From Coffea arabica (taxonomy: Eukaryota > Streptophyta > Magnoliopsida > Gentianales > Rubiaceae), in assembly GCF_036785885.1 (NCBI RefSeq), contig NC_092310.1, positions 7,688,001 to 7,752,000 on the forward strand: a stretch of 64,000 nucleotides of DNA. Direction: 5' to 3'. A program made the position numbers and the translations under genes. Below the pieces are notes generated by a model. The model worked only from the letters and a program-made list of their open reading frames with translations. It did not search any database and was not told the origin of the DNA. How positions within the stretch are numbered: the first letter of the stretch is position 1; the number at the start of each line of letters is the position of its first letter. Below are positions 36,180 to 48,713 of this stretch, piece after piece.

Positions 36180-37609
36180 TTCACGCCTTAGATTATTTTT
36201 CAGACAAACTAAAATTTAGATGTTCCCTGTTCCACCATTGATGTTTCAGTTACGACTGATTTTGATGTGACAGTCGAAATTACAATAAAAGGAGAAAGGG
36301 TTTTTTGCACGTACTGGGTGCAGTCGTGGAATGTGAGGGTGGGAATGAAAAATATATAATGATCATAGAGAGAATCAATCGTATCCTACACTCATACATT
36401 GCTCCAAACGAGGGTGGATATATGATGTCTATGATGCGCTATTACTCAAGATTACAGAGAAAATACGCGAAGACTTAACTTGTTTTAAATATTTCGATAA
36501 AAAAAATTAAACACGATGACGTAATTGCTAAACATTTTTTTAATCAAGAAGTGGGAAGAGATTAGGCTTTTGCCCATAAAATACTATCACAGAATCATGG
36601 GTAGAACAAGATAAAATGAAACGGTGAGAACTAATGATAGCATATGCCTCAAGCGGATGTTTGATTATTTATCATCGACTAAGTCATTGTTAGCTGTCGA
36701 GTGTGATAATATTTACTTGCAGAAAAATTATGCTAATGAAGGAACACACTATCATATGTTCCTATTCATTTATGTAGAGAGACAGGCTTTTCTAACCCAT
36801 ATCTGCTCATGATTGATGGTTAGACCTCAATCGGTTCGGATGCGTGCGTTGGATACGCGCTCAACCTATCAGGGAGAATGGACCAAAGAAATTAGGTCTT
36901 AATCTATTCGTGGCGTAATCTTTGACTATCCAAAAGAGAGTTGGAGGCCAAAATATATACAACTAAAGGAAAAATTAAACAAGAGGATAACGAGCGAGGG
37001 AAGAATGGAAAAAGAATAAAACAACACCAGTAGCGGTTCATCTAAATTACACATATGTTCGGTCCTCCTTATTTGCATTTATTAGATATTTTCAAATTAA
37101 TATAGTCGATGAGGTACGCTTAAAAGATATCAGGATGCAATCAACAATCCCGCAGCCAATTTGCCATCTATTGGAGAACCGAATTTTGAATCGGCAAGTC
37201 AATTGGGTGACGTTATCTGTTGACAATCTATGAAATAGTTGCATTAGAGGATATGAGACTATGTAACCTCTTGAATGTTATTTTAAAAGTGGTCTCGTGT
37301 GATGGTTTGATTTTAGAATTAGAAGGAAGAATTAGAGTTGACTTCCACGTTTTGTTTTTAGAATAAGGAGGAAGAATTAAAGTTGACTACCATGTTTTGA
37401 TTTTAGAATTAGAAGAAAGGGTAGGAGTTGACTGGTATTCATATTCTATTTGCCAAGTTAATTTTCTCAATCTTTATTTGAACTAATATTAATTTTTACT
37501 TTATGGATAGAGGTTCTTTGCTGAGCATCAAATGGCCTCACTTCCTCACTACTAAAATATAATAGTACTTGTTAGTATTTTTATTTTTAAAAAAGGTATT
37601 GTTGTACAA
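36180..37609 (+). repeat. Array unit 5
   Basis: 1430 bp, central subfamily. The only notable open piece is 36624-36812. Confidence 0.8.
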
Positions 37610-39029
37610 TTCACGCCTTAGATTATTTTTCAGACAAACTAAAATTTTGGTGTTCCTTGTTCCACAATCGATATTTCAGTTAAGGATGATTTTGATGTGG
37701 CAATCGAAATTACAATAAAAGGAAAAAGGATTTTTGCGAGTACTGGGTACAGCCATGGAATGTGAGGGTGGGAAGGAAAAATACTGAATCACGACGAAGA
37801 GAATGAATCGTATCCTATACTCGTACATTACTCCAAACGAGGGCGGATATATGATACCAATAATGCACTATTGCCCGAGATTACAGTGAAAATACGCGGA
37901 GTCTTAAATTGTTTTCAATATTCGGATAAAAAAAAAGATTGAACACGATAACGTGATTGCTTAATCAAGAAGCGAGAGGAGGTTGGACTTTTGCCCACAA
38001 AATACTATCACAGAATCATGGGTAGAACAAGATGGAATCAGACGGTGAGAGCTAATGACAGCATATGCCTCCAGCGGATGTTTGATTCTTTATTATCCAC
38101 TAAATCATTGTTAGTTGTCGAGTGTAATAATTTTTGCTTGCAGAAAAATTATGCTAATGAAGGAATGCACTATCATCTGTTCCTATTCATTTAGGTAGAG
38201 AGACGGGCTTTTCTAACCCATATCTGCTCACGATTGATGGTTAGGCCTCAATCGGTTCGGATGTGTGTGTTGCATACGCGCTCAACGTATCAGGGTGAAT
38301 GGACCAAGGAAATTAAGTGTTAATCCATTCATGGCGTAATCTTTGACTATCCAAAAGAGAAGTGGAGGCCGAAATATATGCAACTAAAGAAAAAGTTAAA
38401 CAAGAGGATAACGAGCGAGGGAAGAATGGAAAAAAGATAAAACAACACTAGTAACGGTTCTTCTAAATTACACATACGTTCAGTCCTCCTTATTTGCATT
38501 TCTTAGATATTTTCAAGTTCATATAGTCGAGGAGGTACGCTTAAAAGATATCAAGATGCAATCAACAATCCGGCAGCCAATTTGCCATCTATTAGAGAAC
38601 CGAATTTTGAATCGCAAGTCAATTGGGTGATGTTATATGTTGACAATCTATGAAATAGTTGCATTAGAGGATATGAGACTATGTAGCCTCTTGAATGTTA
38701 TTTTAAAAGTGGTCTCGTGTGATGGTTTGATTTTAGAATTAGAAGCAAGAATTAGAGTTGACTTCCACGTTTTGTTTTTAGAATAAGGAGGAAGAATTAA
38801 AGTTGACTACCATGTTTTGATTTTAGAATTAGAAGGAAGAGTTGGAGTTGACTGCTATTCATATTCTATTTGTCAAGTTAATTTTCTAAATCTTTATTTG
38901 AACTAATATTAATTTTTACTTTATGGATAGATGTTCTTTGCTAAACATCAAATGGCCTCATTTCCTCATTACTAAAATATAATAGTACTTGTTAGTATTT
39001 TTATTTTAAAAAACGACGTTATTGTACAA
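37610..39029 (+). repeat. Array unit 6
   Basis: 1420 bp, central subfamily. Open piece 37991-38194, with a small deletion around 37960 relative to its neighbours. Confidence 0.8.
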
Positions 39030-40463
39030 TTCACGCCTTAGATTATTTTTCAGATAAACTAAAATTTAGGTGTTACCTGTTCCACAATCGATGTTTCAGT
39101 TACGACTGATTTTAATGTGGCAGTCGAAATTACAATAAAAGGAGAAAAGGGTTTTTTGCACGTACTGGGTGCAGTCGTGGAATGTGAGGGTGGAAATGAA
39201 AAATACAGAATCATCACGGAGAGACTCAATCGTATCCTACACTCATATATTGCTCCAAACGAGGGCGGATATATGATGTCTATTGTGCGCTATTACCCGA
39301 GATTACAGTGAAAATACGCGAAGTCTTAACTTGTTTTCAATATTTGGATAAAAAAAAAGTTGAACACGATGACGTAATTGCTAAACATTTTTTTAATCGA
39401 GAAGCGGAAGGAAGTTAGACTTTTGTCCGCAAGATACTATCACAGAATCATGGGTAGAACAAGATGGAATGAGACGGTGAGAGCTAATGATAGCATATGC
39501 CTCAAGCGGATTTTTTATTCTTTATCATCGATTAAATCATTGTTGGCTATCAAGTGTGATAATTTTTACTTGCATAAAAACTATGCTAATGAAGGAACGC
39601 ACTATCATCTGTTCCTATTCAATTATGTTCAGAGATAGGTTTTTCTAACCCATATCTGCTCACGATTGATGGTTAGGCCTCAATTGGTTTGGATGCGTGT
39701 GTTGGATACGCGCTCAACCTATCAGGGAGAAAAGACCAAGGAAATTAAATCTAAATCCATTCATAGCGTAATCTTTGATTATCCGAAAGAGAAGTGGAGG
39801 CAGAAATATATGCAACTAAAGGAAAAGTTAAACAAGAGGATAACGAGCGAGGGAAGAATGAAAAAAAGATAAAAGAACACCAGTAACAGTTCCTCTAAAT
39901 TACACATATGTTCGATTCTCTTTATTTTCATTTCTTAGACATTTTCAAATTCATATAGTCGAGCAGGATACGCTTAAAAGATATCAGGATGCAGTCAACA
40001 ATTCGGCAGCTAATTTGCCATCTATGGGAGTACTGAATTTTGAATCGGCAAGTCAATTGGGTGACGATTATCTGTTGATAATCTATAAAATAGTTGCACC
40101 TAAATATATGAGACTATGTAGCCTCTTGAATGTTATTTTAAAAGTGGTTTCGTGTGATGCTTTGATTTTAGAATTAGAAACAAGAATTAGAGTTGACTTC
40201 CACATTTTGTTTTTAGAATAAGGAGGAAGAATTAAAGTTGACTACCATGTTTTGATTTTAGAATTAGAAGGAAGAGTTGGAGTTGACTGCTATTCATATT
40301 CTATTTGCCAAGTTAATTTTCTCAATTTTTATTTGAACTAATATTAATTTTTACTTTATGGATAGATGTTCTTTGCTGAACATCAAATGGTCTCATTTTC
40401 TCACTATTAAAATATAATAATACTTGTTAGTATTTTTATTTAAAAAAAGGTGTTATTGTACAA
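39030..40463 (+). repeat. Array unit 7 (best-preserved run of frames)
   Basis: 1434 bp, central subfamily. Four consecutive plus-strand pieces (39117-39311, 39378-39638, 39666-39872, 40015-40221) cover most of the presumed coding region, separated by a few stops and frameshifts. Confidence 0.8.
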
Positions 40464-41896
40464 TTCACGCCTTAGATTATTTTTCAGATAAACTAAAATT
40501 TAGGTGTTCCCTGTTCCACAGTCGATGTTTTAGTTACGGTTGATTTTGATGTGGCGGTCGAAATTGCAATAAAAGAAGAGCTGAATTTTTGTGCGTACTG
40601 GGTGCAGCCATGAAATGTAAGGTGGGAATGAAAAATACAAAATCATCACAGGAGAGAATCAATCGTATTCTATACTCGTACATTGCTCCAAACGAGGGTG
40701 GATATATAATGCCTATGATGCACTATTACCCGAGATTACATAGAAAATACGTGAAACTTTAACTTCTTTTAAATAATTGGATAAAAAAAAGATTGAACAC
40801 GATTATGTGACCACTAAATATTTTTTTAATCATGGAGCAGGAGGAGGTTAGGATTTTACTCGTAAAATACTATTACAAAATCATGGGTAAAATAAGATGG
40901 AATAAGACAGTGAGGGCTAACGACAGCATATGCCTCCAGTGAATGTTTGATTCTTTATCATCGATTAAGTCATTGTTGGCTGTCAAGTGTGATAATTTTT
41001 ACTTTCAAAAAAACTATGGTAATGAAGGAACGCACTATCATCTATTCCTATTCAATTATGTAGAGAGACAGGCTTTTCTAACTATATCTGCTCACGATTG
41101 ATGGTTAGGCCTCAATCGGTTCGGATGCGTGTGTTGGATACGCGCTCAACCTATCAGGGAGAATGGACCAAGGAAATTAAGTCTAAATTCATTCATGGCG
41201 TAATCTTTGATTATCCGAAAGAGAAGTGGAGACAGAAATATATGCAACTAAAGGAAAAGTTAAACAAGAGGATAACGAACGAGGGAAGAATGGAAAAAGG
41301 ATTAAACAACACCAGTAACGGTTCCCCTAAATTACACATATGTTCAATTCTCTCTATTTGCATTTCTTAGACATTTTCAAATTCATATAGTCGAGGAGGA
41401 TACGCTTAAAAGATATCAGGATGCAATCAACAATTCGGCAGCTAATTTGCCATCTATGGGAGAATTGAATTTTGAATCGGCAAGTCAATTGGGTAACGAT
41501 TATCTATTGACAATCTATGAAATAGTTGCACCTGAGGATATGAGACTATGTAGCCTCTTGTATGTTATTTTAAAAGTGGTCTCGTGTGATGGTTTGATTT
41601 GAGAATTTGAAGGAAGAATTAGAGTTGACTTCCACGTTTTATTTTTAGAATAAGGAGGAAGAATTAAAGTTGACTACCATGTTTTGATTTTAGAATTAGA
41701 AGGAAGAGTTGGAGTTGACTGCTATTCATATTCTATTTGCCAAGTTAATTTTCTCAATTTTTATTTGAACTAATATTTATTTTTACTTTATGGATAGATG
41801 TTCTTCGCTGAAAATCAAATGGCCTCATTTGCTCACTACTAAAATATAATAGTACTTGTTACTATTTTTATTTTAAGAAAAGGTATTATTGTACAA
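40464..41896 (+). repeat. Array unit 8
   Basis: 1433 bp, last unit of the central subfamily. Open piece 41098-41370. Confidence 0.8.
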
Positions 41897-43304
41897 TTCA
41901 TGCCTTATATTATTTTTTACACAAACTAAAATATAGGTGTTCCCTGTTCCATCATCGATGTTTCAATTACGGCTGATTTTGATGTGGCAGTCGAAATTGC
42001 AACAAAAGGAGAGCTGGATTTTTTGTGCATACTAGGTGCAGCAATGGAATGTGAGTGTGGGAATGAAAAATACAGAATCATCACAGGAGAAAATCAATCG
42101 TATCCTATACTCGTACATTGCTCCAAACGAGGGTGGATATATGATGCCTATGATGCACTATTGCCCGAAATTACATAGAAAATACGCAAAGTCTTAACTT
42201 CTTTTAAATAATTGGATAAAAAAAAAAGATTGAACACGATTACATGACTACTAAATATTTTTTTAATCAAGGAACGGGAGGAGGTTAGGATTTTACTCGT
42301 AAAATACTATTACAAAATCATGGATAAAATAAGATGGAATAAGACAGTGATGGCTAATGACAGCATATGCCTCCAGCGGATGTTTGATTCTTTATTATCC
42401 ACCAAGTGATTGTTAGCTGTCGAGTGTGATAATTTTTGTTTGCATTATCATTTGTTCCTATTCAATCACGCAGAGAGAAAGACTTTTCCAACCCATACCT
42501 GCTCACGATTGATAGTTAGGTCTCAATCGGGTCGGATGCATGTGTTGGATACACGCTCTGCCTATCAGGAAGAATGGACCAAGGAGATTAAATTTAAATC
42601 CATTTGTGGCATAATGTTTGACTATCTGAAAGAGAAGTGGAGGCAGAAGTATATGCAACTAATGGAACAGTTAAACAAGAGAATAACAAGTGGAGGAAAT
42701 AACGGAAAAAAGATAAAACAACACCAGTAACGGTTCCTCTAAATTACACAGATGCTCGGTCCTCCTTATTTACATTTTTTAGACATTTTCAATTTCATAT
42801 AGTTGAGGAGGATACGCTTAAAAGATATTAGGATGCAATTAACAATTCGGCAGTCAATTTGCCATCTATGAGAGAACTGAATCTTGAATTGGCAAGTCAA
42901 TTGGGTAACGATTATCTGTTGACCATCTATGAAATAGTTGCATATGAGAATATGAAACTCTGTAGACTCTTGTATTTTATTTTAACAGTGGTCTCGTGTG
43001 ATGTTTTGATTTTAGAATTAGAACGAAGAATTAGAGTTGACTTTCACATTTTGTTTTTAGAATAAGAAGGAAGAATTAAAGTTGACAACCATGTTTTGAT
43101 TTAAGAATTAGAAGGAAGAGTTGGAGTTGAATGCTCTTCATATTCTATTTGCCAAGTTAATTTTCTCAATCTTTATTTAAACTAGTATTAATTTTTACTT
43201 TATGGATTGAGGTTCTTTGCTAAACAGCAAATGGTCTCGCTTCCTCACTGTTGAAATATAATAGTACTTGTTAGTATTTAAAAAAAAAAAGTGTTATTCT
43301 GCAA
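41897..43304 (+). repeat. Array unit 9 (chimeric between subfamilies)
   Basis: 1408 bp. Its 5' half resembles units 7-8 (GAGCTGGATTTTTTG-type sequence, AAACGAGGGTGGATATATGA). Its 3' half carries the TTTTAACAGTGGTCTCGTG marker of the outer subfamily. Open pieces are 41984-42178, 42410-42730 and 42859-43065. Confidence 0.75.
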
Positions 43305-44716
43305 TTCACGTCTTAGATTATTTTTCAGACAAACTAAAATTTAGGTGCTTCCTGTTCCGTCATCAATGTTCCAGTTAAGGTTGATTTTGATATGGCGATC
43401 GAAGTTGCAATGAAAGGAAGAAGGTATTTTTTACGCATGCTTGGTACAGCCATGAAATGTGAGTACGGGATGGAATAATCCAGAATCATTATGGAGAGAA
43501 TTAATCGTGTCATAAACTCATACATTGCAACCAAATGAGGGCGGATATATGATGCCTATGATGTGCTATTTCCCAAAATTGCCGAGAAAATACACGGAGT
43601 CTTAACTTGTTTTCAATGCTTGGATAAGAAAAAAGATTGAATACGATGATGTGACTGCCAAACATTAGAGGGAGGAGGTTAGGCTTTTGCTCATGAAATA
43701 CTATCACAGAATCATGGGTAGAACAAGATGGAATGAGACGGTGAGGGCTAATGACAGTATATGCTTTCAGCGGATGTTTGATTCTTTATTATCTGCTAAG
43801 TCATTGTTAGCTGTCGAGTGTGATGATTTTTAGTTGCAGAAAAGCTATGCTAATGAAGGAATGCACTATCATCTGTTCCTATTCGATCATGCAGAGAGAT
43901 AGGCTTTTTCAACCCATATATGCTAACGATTGATACTTAGGTCTCAATCGGGTCGGATGCGCGTGTTAGATACACGCTCGGCCTATTAAGGAGAATGGAC
44001 CAAGGAGATTAAATCTAAATCCATTGGTAGCGTACTTTTTGACTATCTGAAAGAGAAGTGGAGGCAGAAATATATGCAACTAAAGGAACAGTTAAACAAG
44101 AGAAAAACGAGTGGAGGAAAGATTAGAAAAAGATAAAAGAACACTTAATGGTTCCACTAAATTGCACAGATGGTCTTCCTTATTTGCATTTCTTAGACAT
44201 TTTCGAATTCATATAGTCGAGGTGGATACGCTTAAAAGATATCAGGGTGCAATCAACAATCCGGCAGCCAATTTATCATCTATGGGAGAACTGAATTTTG
44301 AATTGGCAAGTCAATTGGGTGACGATTATCTGTCGACGATCTATGAAATAGTTGCATCTGAGGATATGAGACTCTGTAGGCTCCTGTATGTTATTTTAAC
44401 AGTGGTCTCATGTGATGTTTTGATTTTTGAATTAAAAGGAAGAATTAGAGTTGACTTCCACATTTTGTTTTTAGAATAAGGAGAAAGAATTAAAGTTGAC
44501 TACTATGTTTTTATTTTAGAATTAGAAGAAAGAGTTGGCTGCTCTTCATATTCTATTTGCCAACTCAATTTTCTCAATTTTTATTTGAATTAGTATTAAT
44601 TTTTACTTTATTGATAGTGATTCTTTGCTTAACATCAAATGGCCTCGCTTCCTCACTACTAAAATATAATAATACTTGTTAGTATTTCTTTTCTAAAAAA
44701 AAGTGTTATTATATAA
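43305..44716 (+). repeat. Array unit 10
   Basis: 1412 bp, outer subfamily. It has one of the longest surviving C-terminal frames, 44111-44479 (122 codons), containing FRIHIVEVDTLKRYQGAINN. Confidence 0.8.
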
Positions 44717-46149
44717 TTCACACCTTAGATTATTTTTAAGACAAACTAAAATTTAGGTGTTCCTTGTTCCATCATCGATGTACCAGTTAAGGTTGATTTT
44801 GATGTGGTAGTCAAAGTTGCAATGAAAGGAGAAAGATATTTTTTGCGTGTGCTGGGTACAACCGTGAAACATGGGAATGGTAAGGAAAAAATACAGAATC
44901 ATCGCGGTGAGAATCAATCGTATCCTAGAATCGTGCATCACAACCAATGAGGGCGGATATATGATGCCCATGATGTGCTATTGCCCGAGATTGTCGAGAA
45001 AATACTTTAACTTGTTTTCAATGCTTGGATTAAAATAAGATTGAGCACGATGATATGACTGCTAAACATTTTTTTAATCAAGGAGTGGGATGAGGTTAGG
45101 TTTTTGCTCGTAAAATAATATCACAAAATCATGGGTAGAACAAGATGGAATGAGATGGTGAGTGCTAATGATAGTATATGTCTCCAATGGATGTTTGATT
45201 CTTTATTATCTACTAAGTCAATGTTAGCTATCGAGTGTGATGATTTTTGCTTGCAGAAAAGCTATGCTAATGAAGGAATGCACTATCATCTGTTCCTATT
45301 TAATCATGTAGAGAGGCAGGCTCTTCCAACCAATATATGCTTATGATTGGATGGTTCAGCCTCAATCAGGTCAAATGCATGTGTTGGATACGCGCTCAAA
45401 CTATCAGGGAAAATGGACTAAGGAGATTAAATTTAAGTTCATTTGTGGCATAATCTTTGACTATCAAAAAGAGAAGTGGAGGCAGAAATATATGCAACTA
45501 AAGGAAGAGTTAAACAAAAAAGATAACGAGTGGAGGGAAGAATGGAAAAAAGATAAACAACACCAGTAACGGTTCCTCGAAATTACACAGATTTTCAGTC
45601 CTCCTTATTTGCATTTCTTAGACATTTTCAAGTTCATATAGTCGAGAAGGATACGCTTAAAATATATCAGGATGCAATCAACAATCCGGCAGCCAATTTG
45701 CCATCTATGGGAGAACTGAATTTTGAATTGACAAGTCAATTGGATGACAATTATCTGTCGGCCATCTATGAAATAGTTACATCTGAGGATGTGAGACTCT
45801 GTAGCCTCTTGTATGTTATTTTAACAGTGGCCTCGTTTGAAGTTTTGATTTTAGAATTAGAAAGAAGAATTAGAGTTGACTTTCACATTTTGTTTCAGAA
45901 TAAGCAGAAAGAATTAAAGTTAATTACTATGTGTTGATTTTAGAATTAAAAGGAAGAGTTGGACTTGACTGCTTTTCATATTCTATTTGTCAAGTTAATT
46001 TTCTCAATCTTTATTTGAACTGGTATTAATTTTTACTTTATGGATAGAGATTTTTTGGTGAACATCAAATGGCCTCGCTTCCTCACTACTGAAATATAAT
46101 AGTACTTGCTAGTATTTTTTTTTAAAAAAAAAAAGGTGTTATTGTACAA
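44717..46149 (+). repeat. Array unit 11
   Basis: 1433 bp, outer subfamily. Open pieces 45131-45346, 45351-45569 and 45698-45937. It ends in T9 followed by about 12 A, directly before the integrase sequence resumes. Confidence 0.8.
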
Positions 46150-46398
46150 TTCACGCCTTAGATTATTTTTCAGACAAACTAAAATTTAGATATTCCAGTC
46201 CATTTGAGTTGACAAGTCTATTTTTCTATGGAGCGATAGAGATAACAAATGGTAAAAATGATTCTTTTAAGGTGAATGGGTAGTACTTAAAGACTTATTT
46301 AAACAAGTGAAATAGCCCCAAATGTGGTAGTTTAGTCAGGGCATTCTTCTTTTCATTAAGATGAATAGTGAAAAGTTCAATTTAATGACTTTAAACAA
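46131..46398 (+). pseudogene. Integrase C-terminus and 3' pol remnant after the array
   Basis: Reads VLLYNSRLRLF, then SPFELTSLFFYGAIEITNGK and SFKVNG, the standard C-terminal end of gypsy integrases (KVLLYNSRLKLFPGKL ... FKVNGxRLK). This shows that 30574 and 46131 were once adjacent. It stops at 46398 where a MULE end begins. Confidence 0.8.
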
Positions 46399-48712
46399 GA
46401 GATAATTTCAAAAACCTCCCCTGAGATTTCTGACTATTTCAGTTACCTCCCCTAAGGGTTTCAAAATTACACTAGCCTCTCCTGGTAAAATTTTGAGTCT
46501 ACTTCCTTACATCACATAAAATGAATTTACTACTATACCCACAAGATTTTGAAGTATCAAAAGACTAATATATAACAATTAGTACTTACGGCACAATTAA
46601 ATTATCTAGACTTGATTAACTATCAAAACTACCATTAAAATGCTCCTAATAGCTATTAGACAAATGGCACCAGCTGCTTATCTATTGTAGAACCAATTCT
46701 ACACCAATTTGACGCCATTTATTGAGTGAAATTAGTGACAAACATATTAAATCAATACATGATTGTAAAATAAGAAGAAGGCATTTCATCCAAGAAAGAA
46801 AATTAAGAAAGAATACAAGAGAGAATGAAGATTGAAAAACACAGCACCTAATTTCATAATTGTGATGGTATTTATTTTGACTTTGCAAGAGAAAGAAAGG
46901 AGTATAAAAAGCAACATTTGATATTTTTCTGCTGTAAATTACAACAAGGCACATAATACAGGTAAGCAATTTTTGTTGTCTCAATCTAATATAAGAAAGT
47001 CAACATAAGTTCCACACCATGAAAATTTGTAAGTTGATGATAAGAAGTTAAACCAACATGTGAAAACTATTGACTTAGCTAACTTATAAACAGCAAAGAA
47101 TAAAAAAAATGATCATCTATTTTAATGAGTGATGGTGTTGTATGATCTGATGATATGTAGAAAATATAGTTAGTTGCAGAGTTATGGTACTTGGGTATAA
47201 ATTTGGTTCTATATGTGGATGGATGATGACCTTTTCTATCAATGTTAAACAATACAATTATGTACATCATGTGTGTTTATAACAGGAGTTATTTGATAGA
47301 CTCATTGATCAGAAGAATATATAAATAATTTTAGCGTATGTGAGAGACATAAGTTGTTTGTAATTAATATTGATTTGTAAATCTGTGTTGTGTATTTATT
47401 ATTGGTTTGTTGAGTAAAATTGCATGCATATGGCAGAATTTTGACATATACTTGTTGGTAATTAACAATTATTGTGAATAACGTAAGATGGTCATTGGTG
47501 CTTATGACATAGTTGTGCACTACAAGGGAAACACAGTCAGGATCCCTAATATTGATCCTAATAAATACTTATACATTAATTTGCTATATGATGTAATTGA
47601 AAAAGTATTGAGAGAAATGCCAGAAAATGTGAATATGATGACACATACAAGGCATGAAATTTCTGGTGAAGATAGAATGTGTGATGTTAATGATGATAAT
47701 GCAGTTGTCAAGATGTTCAAAATGTATCAATTTGGAATTGTAATCAATTTACATGTATATGACATGAAAATTATTTCAACTAAATATGGTAATACCAATG
47801 TTAATAAAAATGTTCAAAGCACTCAAGAGAATTTAGACCTTGATCAGACTTCTAAAAGGATAGCTACTAACTTTGAAATATCTAATGATAAATATGAAGA
47901 TTCTGGTTTTGATGATTCATAAAAACATACATTTGACAATGACAATAAGATTGATATAGATAATAATATGGTGTTAGTGGATGGTAGTGAATCAAGCAAT
48001 GTCATTTTTTCGAGTTTTGGAGAAAATGAAGATGGTGAGATTGTTCTTGATTCTAAATTTGATCAAGAACCTCACCCTATGATAGAAGTGATGAGATAAA
48101 AAATGTGGATTTACAACCATAGAGATGATATAAAGTTTGAAAAAGGCCAATTCTTCACTAATGTGGATTCGTTTAGAGTAGTCTTAAAAGATTATATAAT
48201 TCAAAAATGATTTCCAATATCTAGTTTGAAGAATGAGAAAACTAAAGTGATTGCCATTTATGATGTTGATGGTTGCAAATGGAGGATTCATGCATTACTA
48301 GTGGCTGATTCCATCATTATTATGCTTAAATCCTACCAACTTGAACACACTTTTATGATGGATAGGAGTAATGTTGAGGCTACATCCGACTAGATTGCAA
48401 AGAAACTCATTCCTTTGATGAGAGATCATCTTAACATATCTAATGAAAGGATAGAAATTAAGATGGAAAAGTATGATGTTAGACCAAATTACATGCAGCA
48501 TTTTAGAGCAAAGAAAGAAAGCAGAAGAAGAGATTCAAGGAAACTTCAACGACTTCTACAACAAATCACCAAAATATGCTGAGCTTCTAAGACAACATAA
48601 TCCATCTAGTATTTATAAAATACATTACAATAGTCCAAATGTCCTAGTTGAGCCTAGATTTCTGAGATTATTTGTTGGTTTCATAGCACAAAAAATTAGT
48701 TTGCTTGATAGT
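46399..48712 (+). mobile_element. 5' portion of a second, unrelated MULE
   Basis: Starts GAGATAATTTCAAAAACC with repeated CCTCCCCTGAG and CCTCCCCTAAGG words, the look of a known type of plant MULE TIR. It breaks the Athila 3' pol sequence exactly there, as the duplicate at 49560-49590 shows. It carries a transposase N-terminal half. No right TIR is present: at about 48712 the sequence switches into Athila integrase. The leader 46500-47487 has no other gene. Confidence 0.6.
47488..48712 (+). pseudogene. MULE transposase N-terminal half, truncated
   Basis: A 144-codon open N-terminal piece (47488-47922, starting MVIGAYDIVVHYKGNTVRIP) is followed by the DNA-binding domain with stops (GCKWRIHALLVADS, SYQLEHTFMMDRSN, IAKKLIPLMRDHLNISNERI, 48270-48450). 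After a frameshift near 48510, 48473-48715 reads YNKSPKYAELLRQHNPSS and VEPRFLRLFVGFIAQK, which leads into the catalytic domain in intact MULEs. The catalytic core is absent. It is clearly different from the transposase at 12-15 kb. Confidence 0.75.
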
Positions 48713-48713
48713 T

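Larger units (their letters stand above)
30575..46130 (+). repeat. 15.5-kb tandem array of an inserted poly(A)-ended sequence
   Basis: Eleven direct units. Marker TTCACGCC (or close variants) recurs at 32052, 33226, 34747, 36180, 37610, 39030, 40464, 41897, 43305, 44717 and 46150. That gives periods of 1174, 1521, 1433, 1430, 1420, 1434, 1433, 1408, 1412 and 1433. Each unit from the second on starts with about 60 bp of integrase-derived sequence, then unknown sequence with decayed open frames, a 45-bp minisatellite and a T-run/A-run end. Only unit 1 keeps about 345 bp of 5' sequence (30575-30918). Flanking AAAAGGTATCATTGTA (30559-30574) and AAAAGGTGTTATTGTA (46131-46146) agree at 14 of 16 positions. 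I recognise no protein family in it. Confidence 0.88.

Noticed and set aside
30575..46130. Array considered as a CRISPR or a classic short satellite
   Set aside because: Units are ~1.4 kb with formerly coding content and integrase-derived flanks. There are no short repeats with unique spacers.
46682..47720. Minus-strand frames of 60-100 codons
   Set aside because: They are AT-rich chance frames lying in the MULE leader and antisense to its transposase N-terminus.
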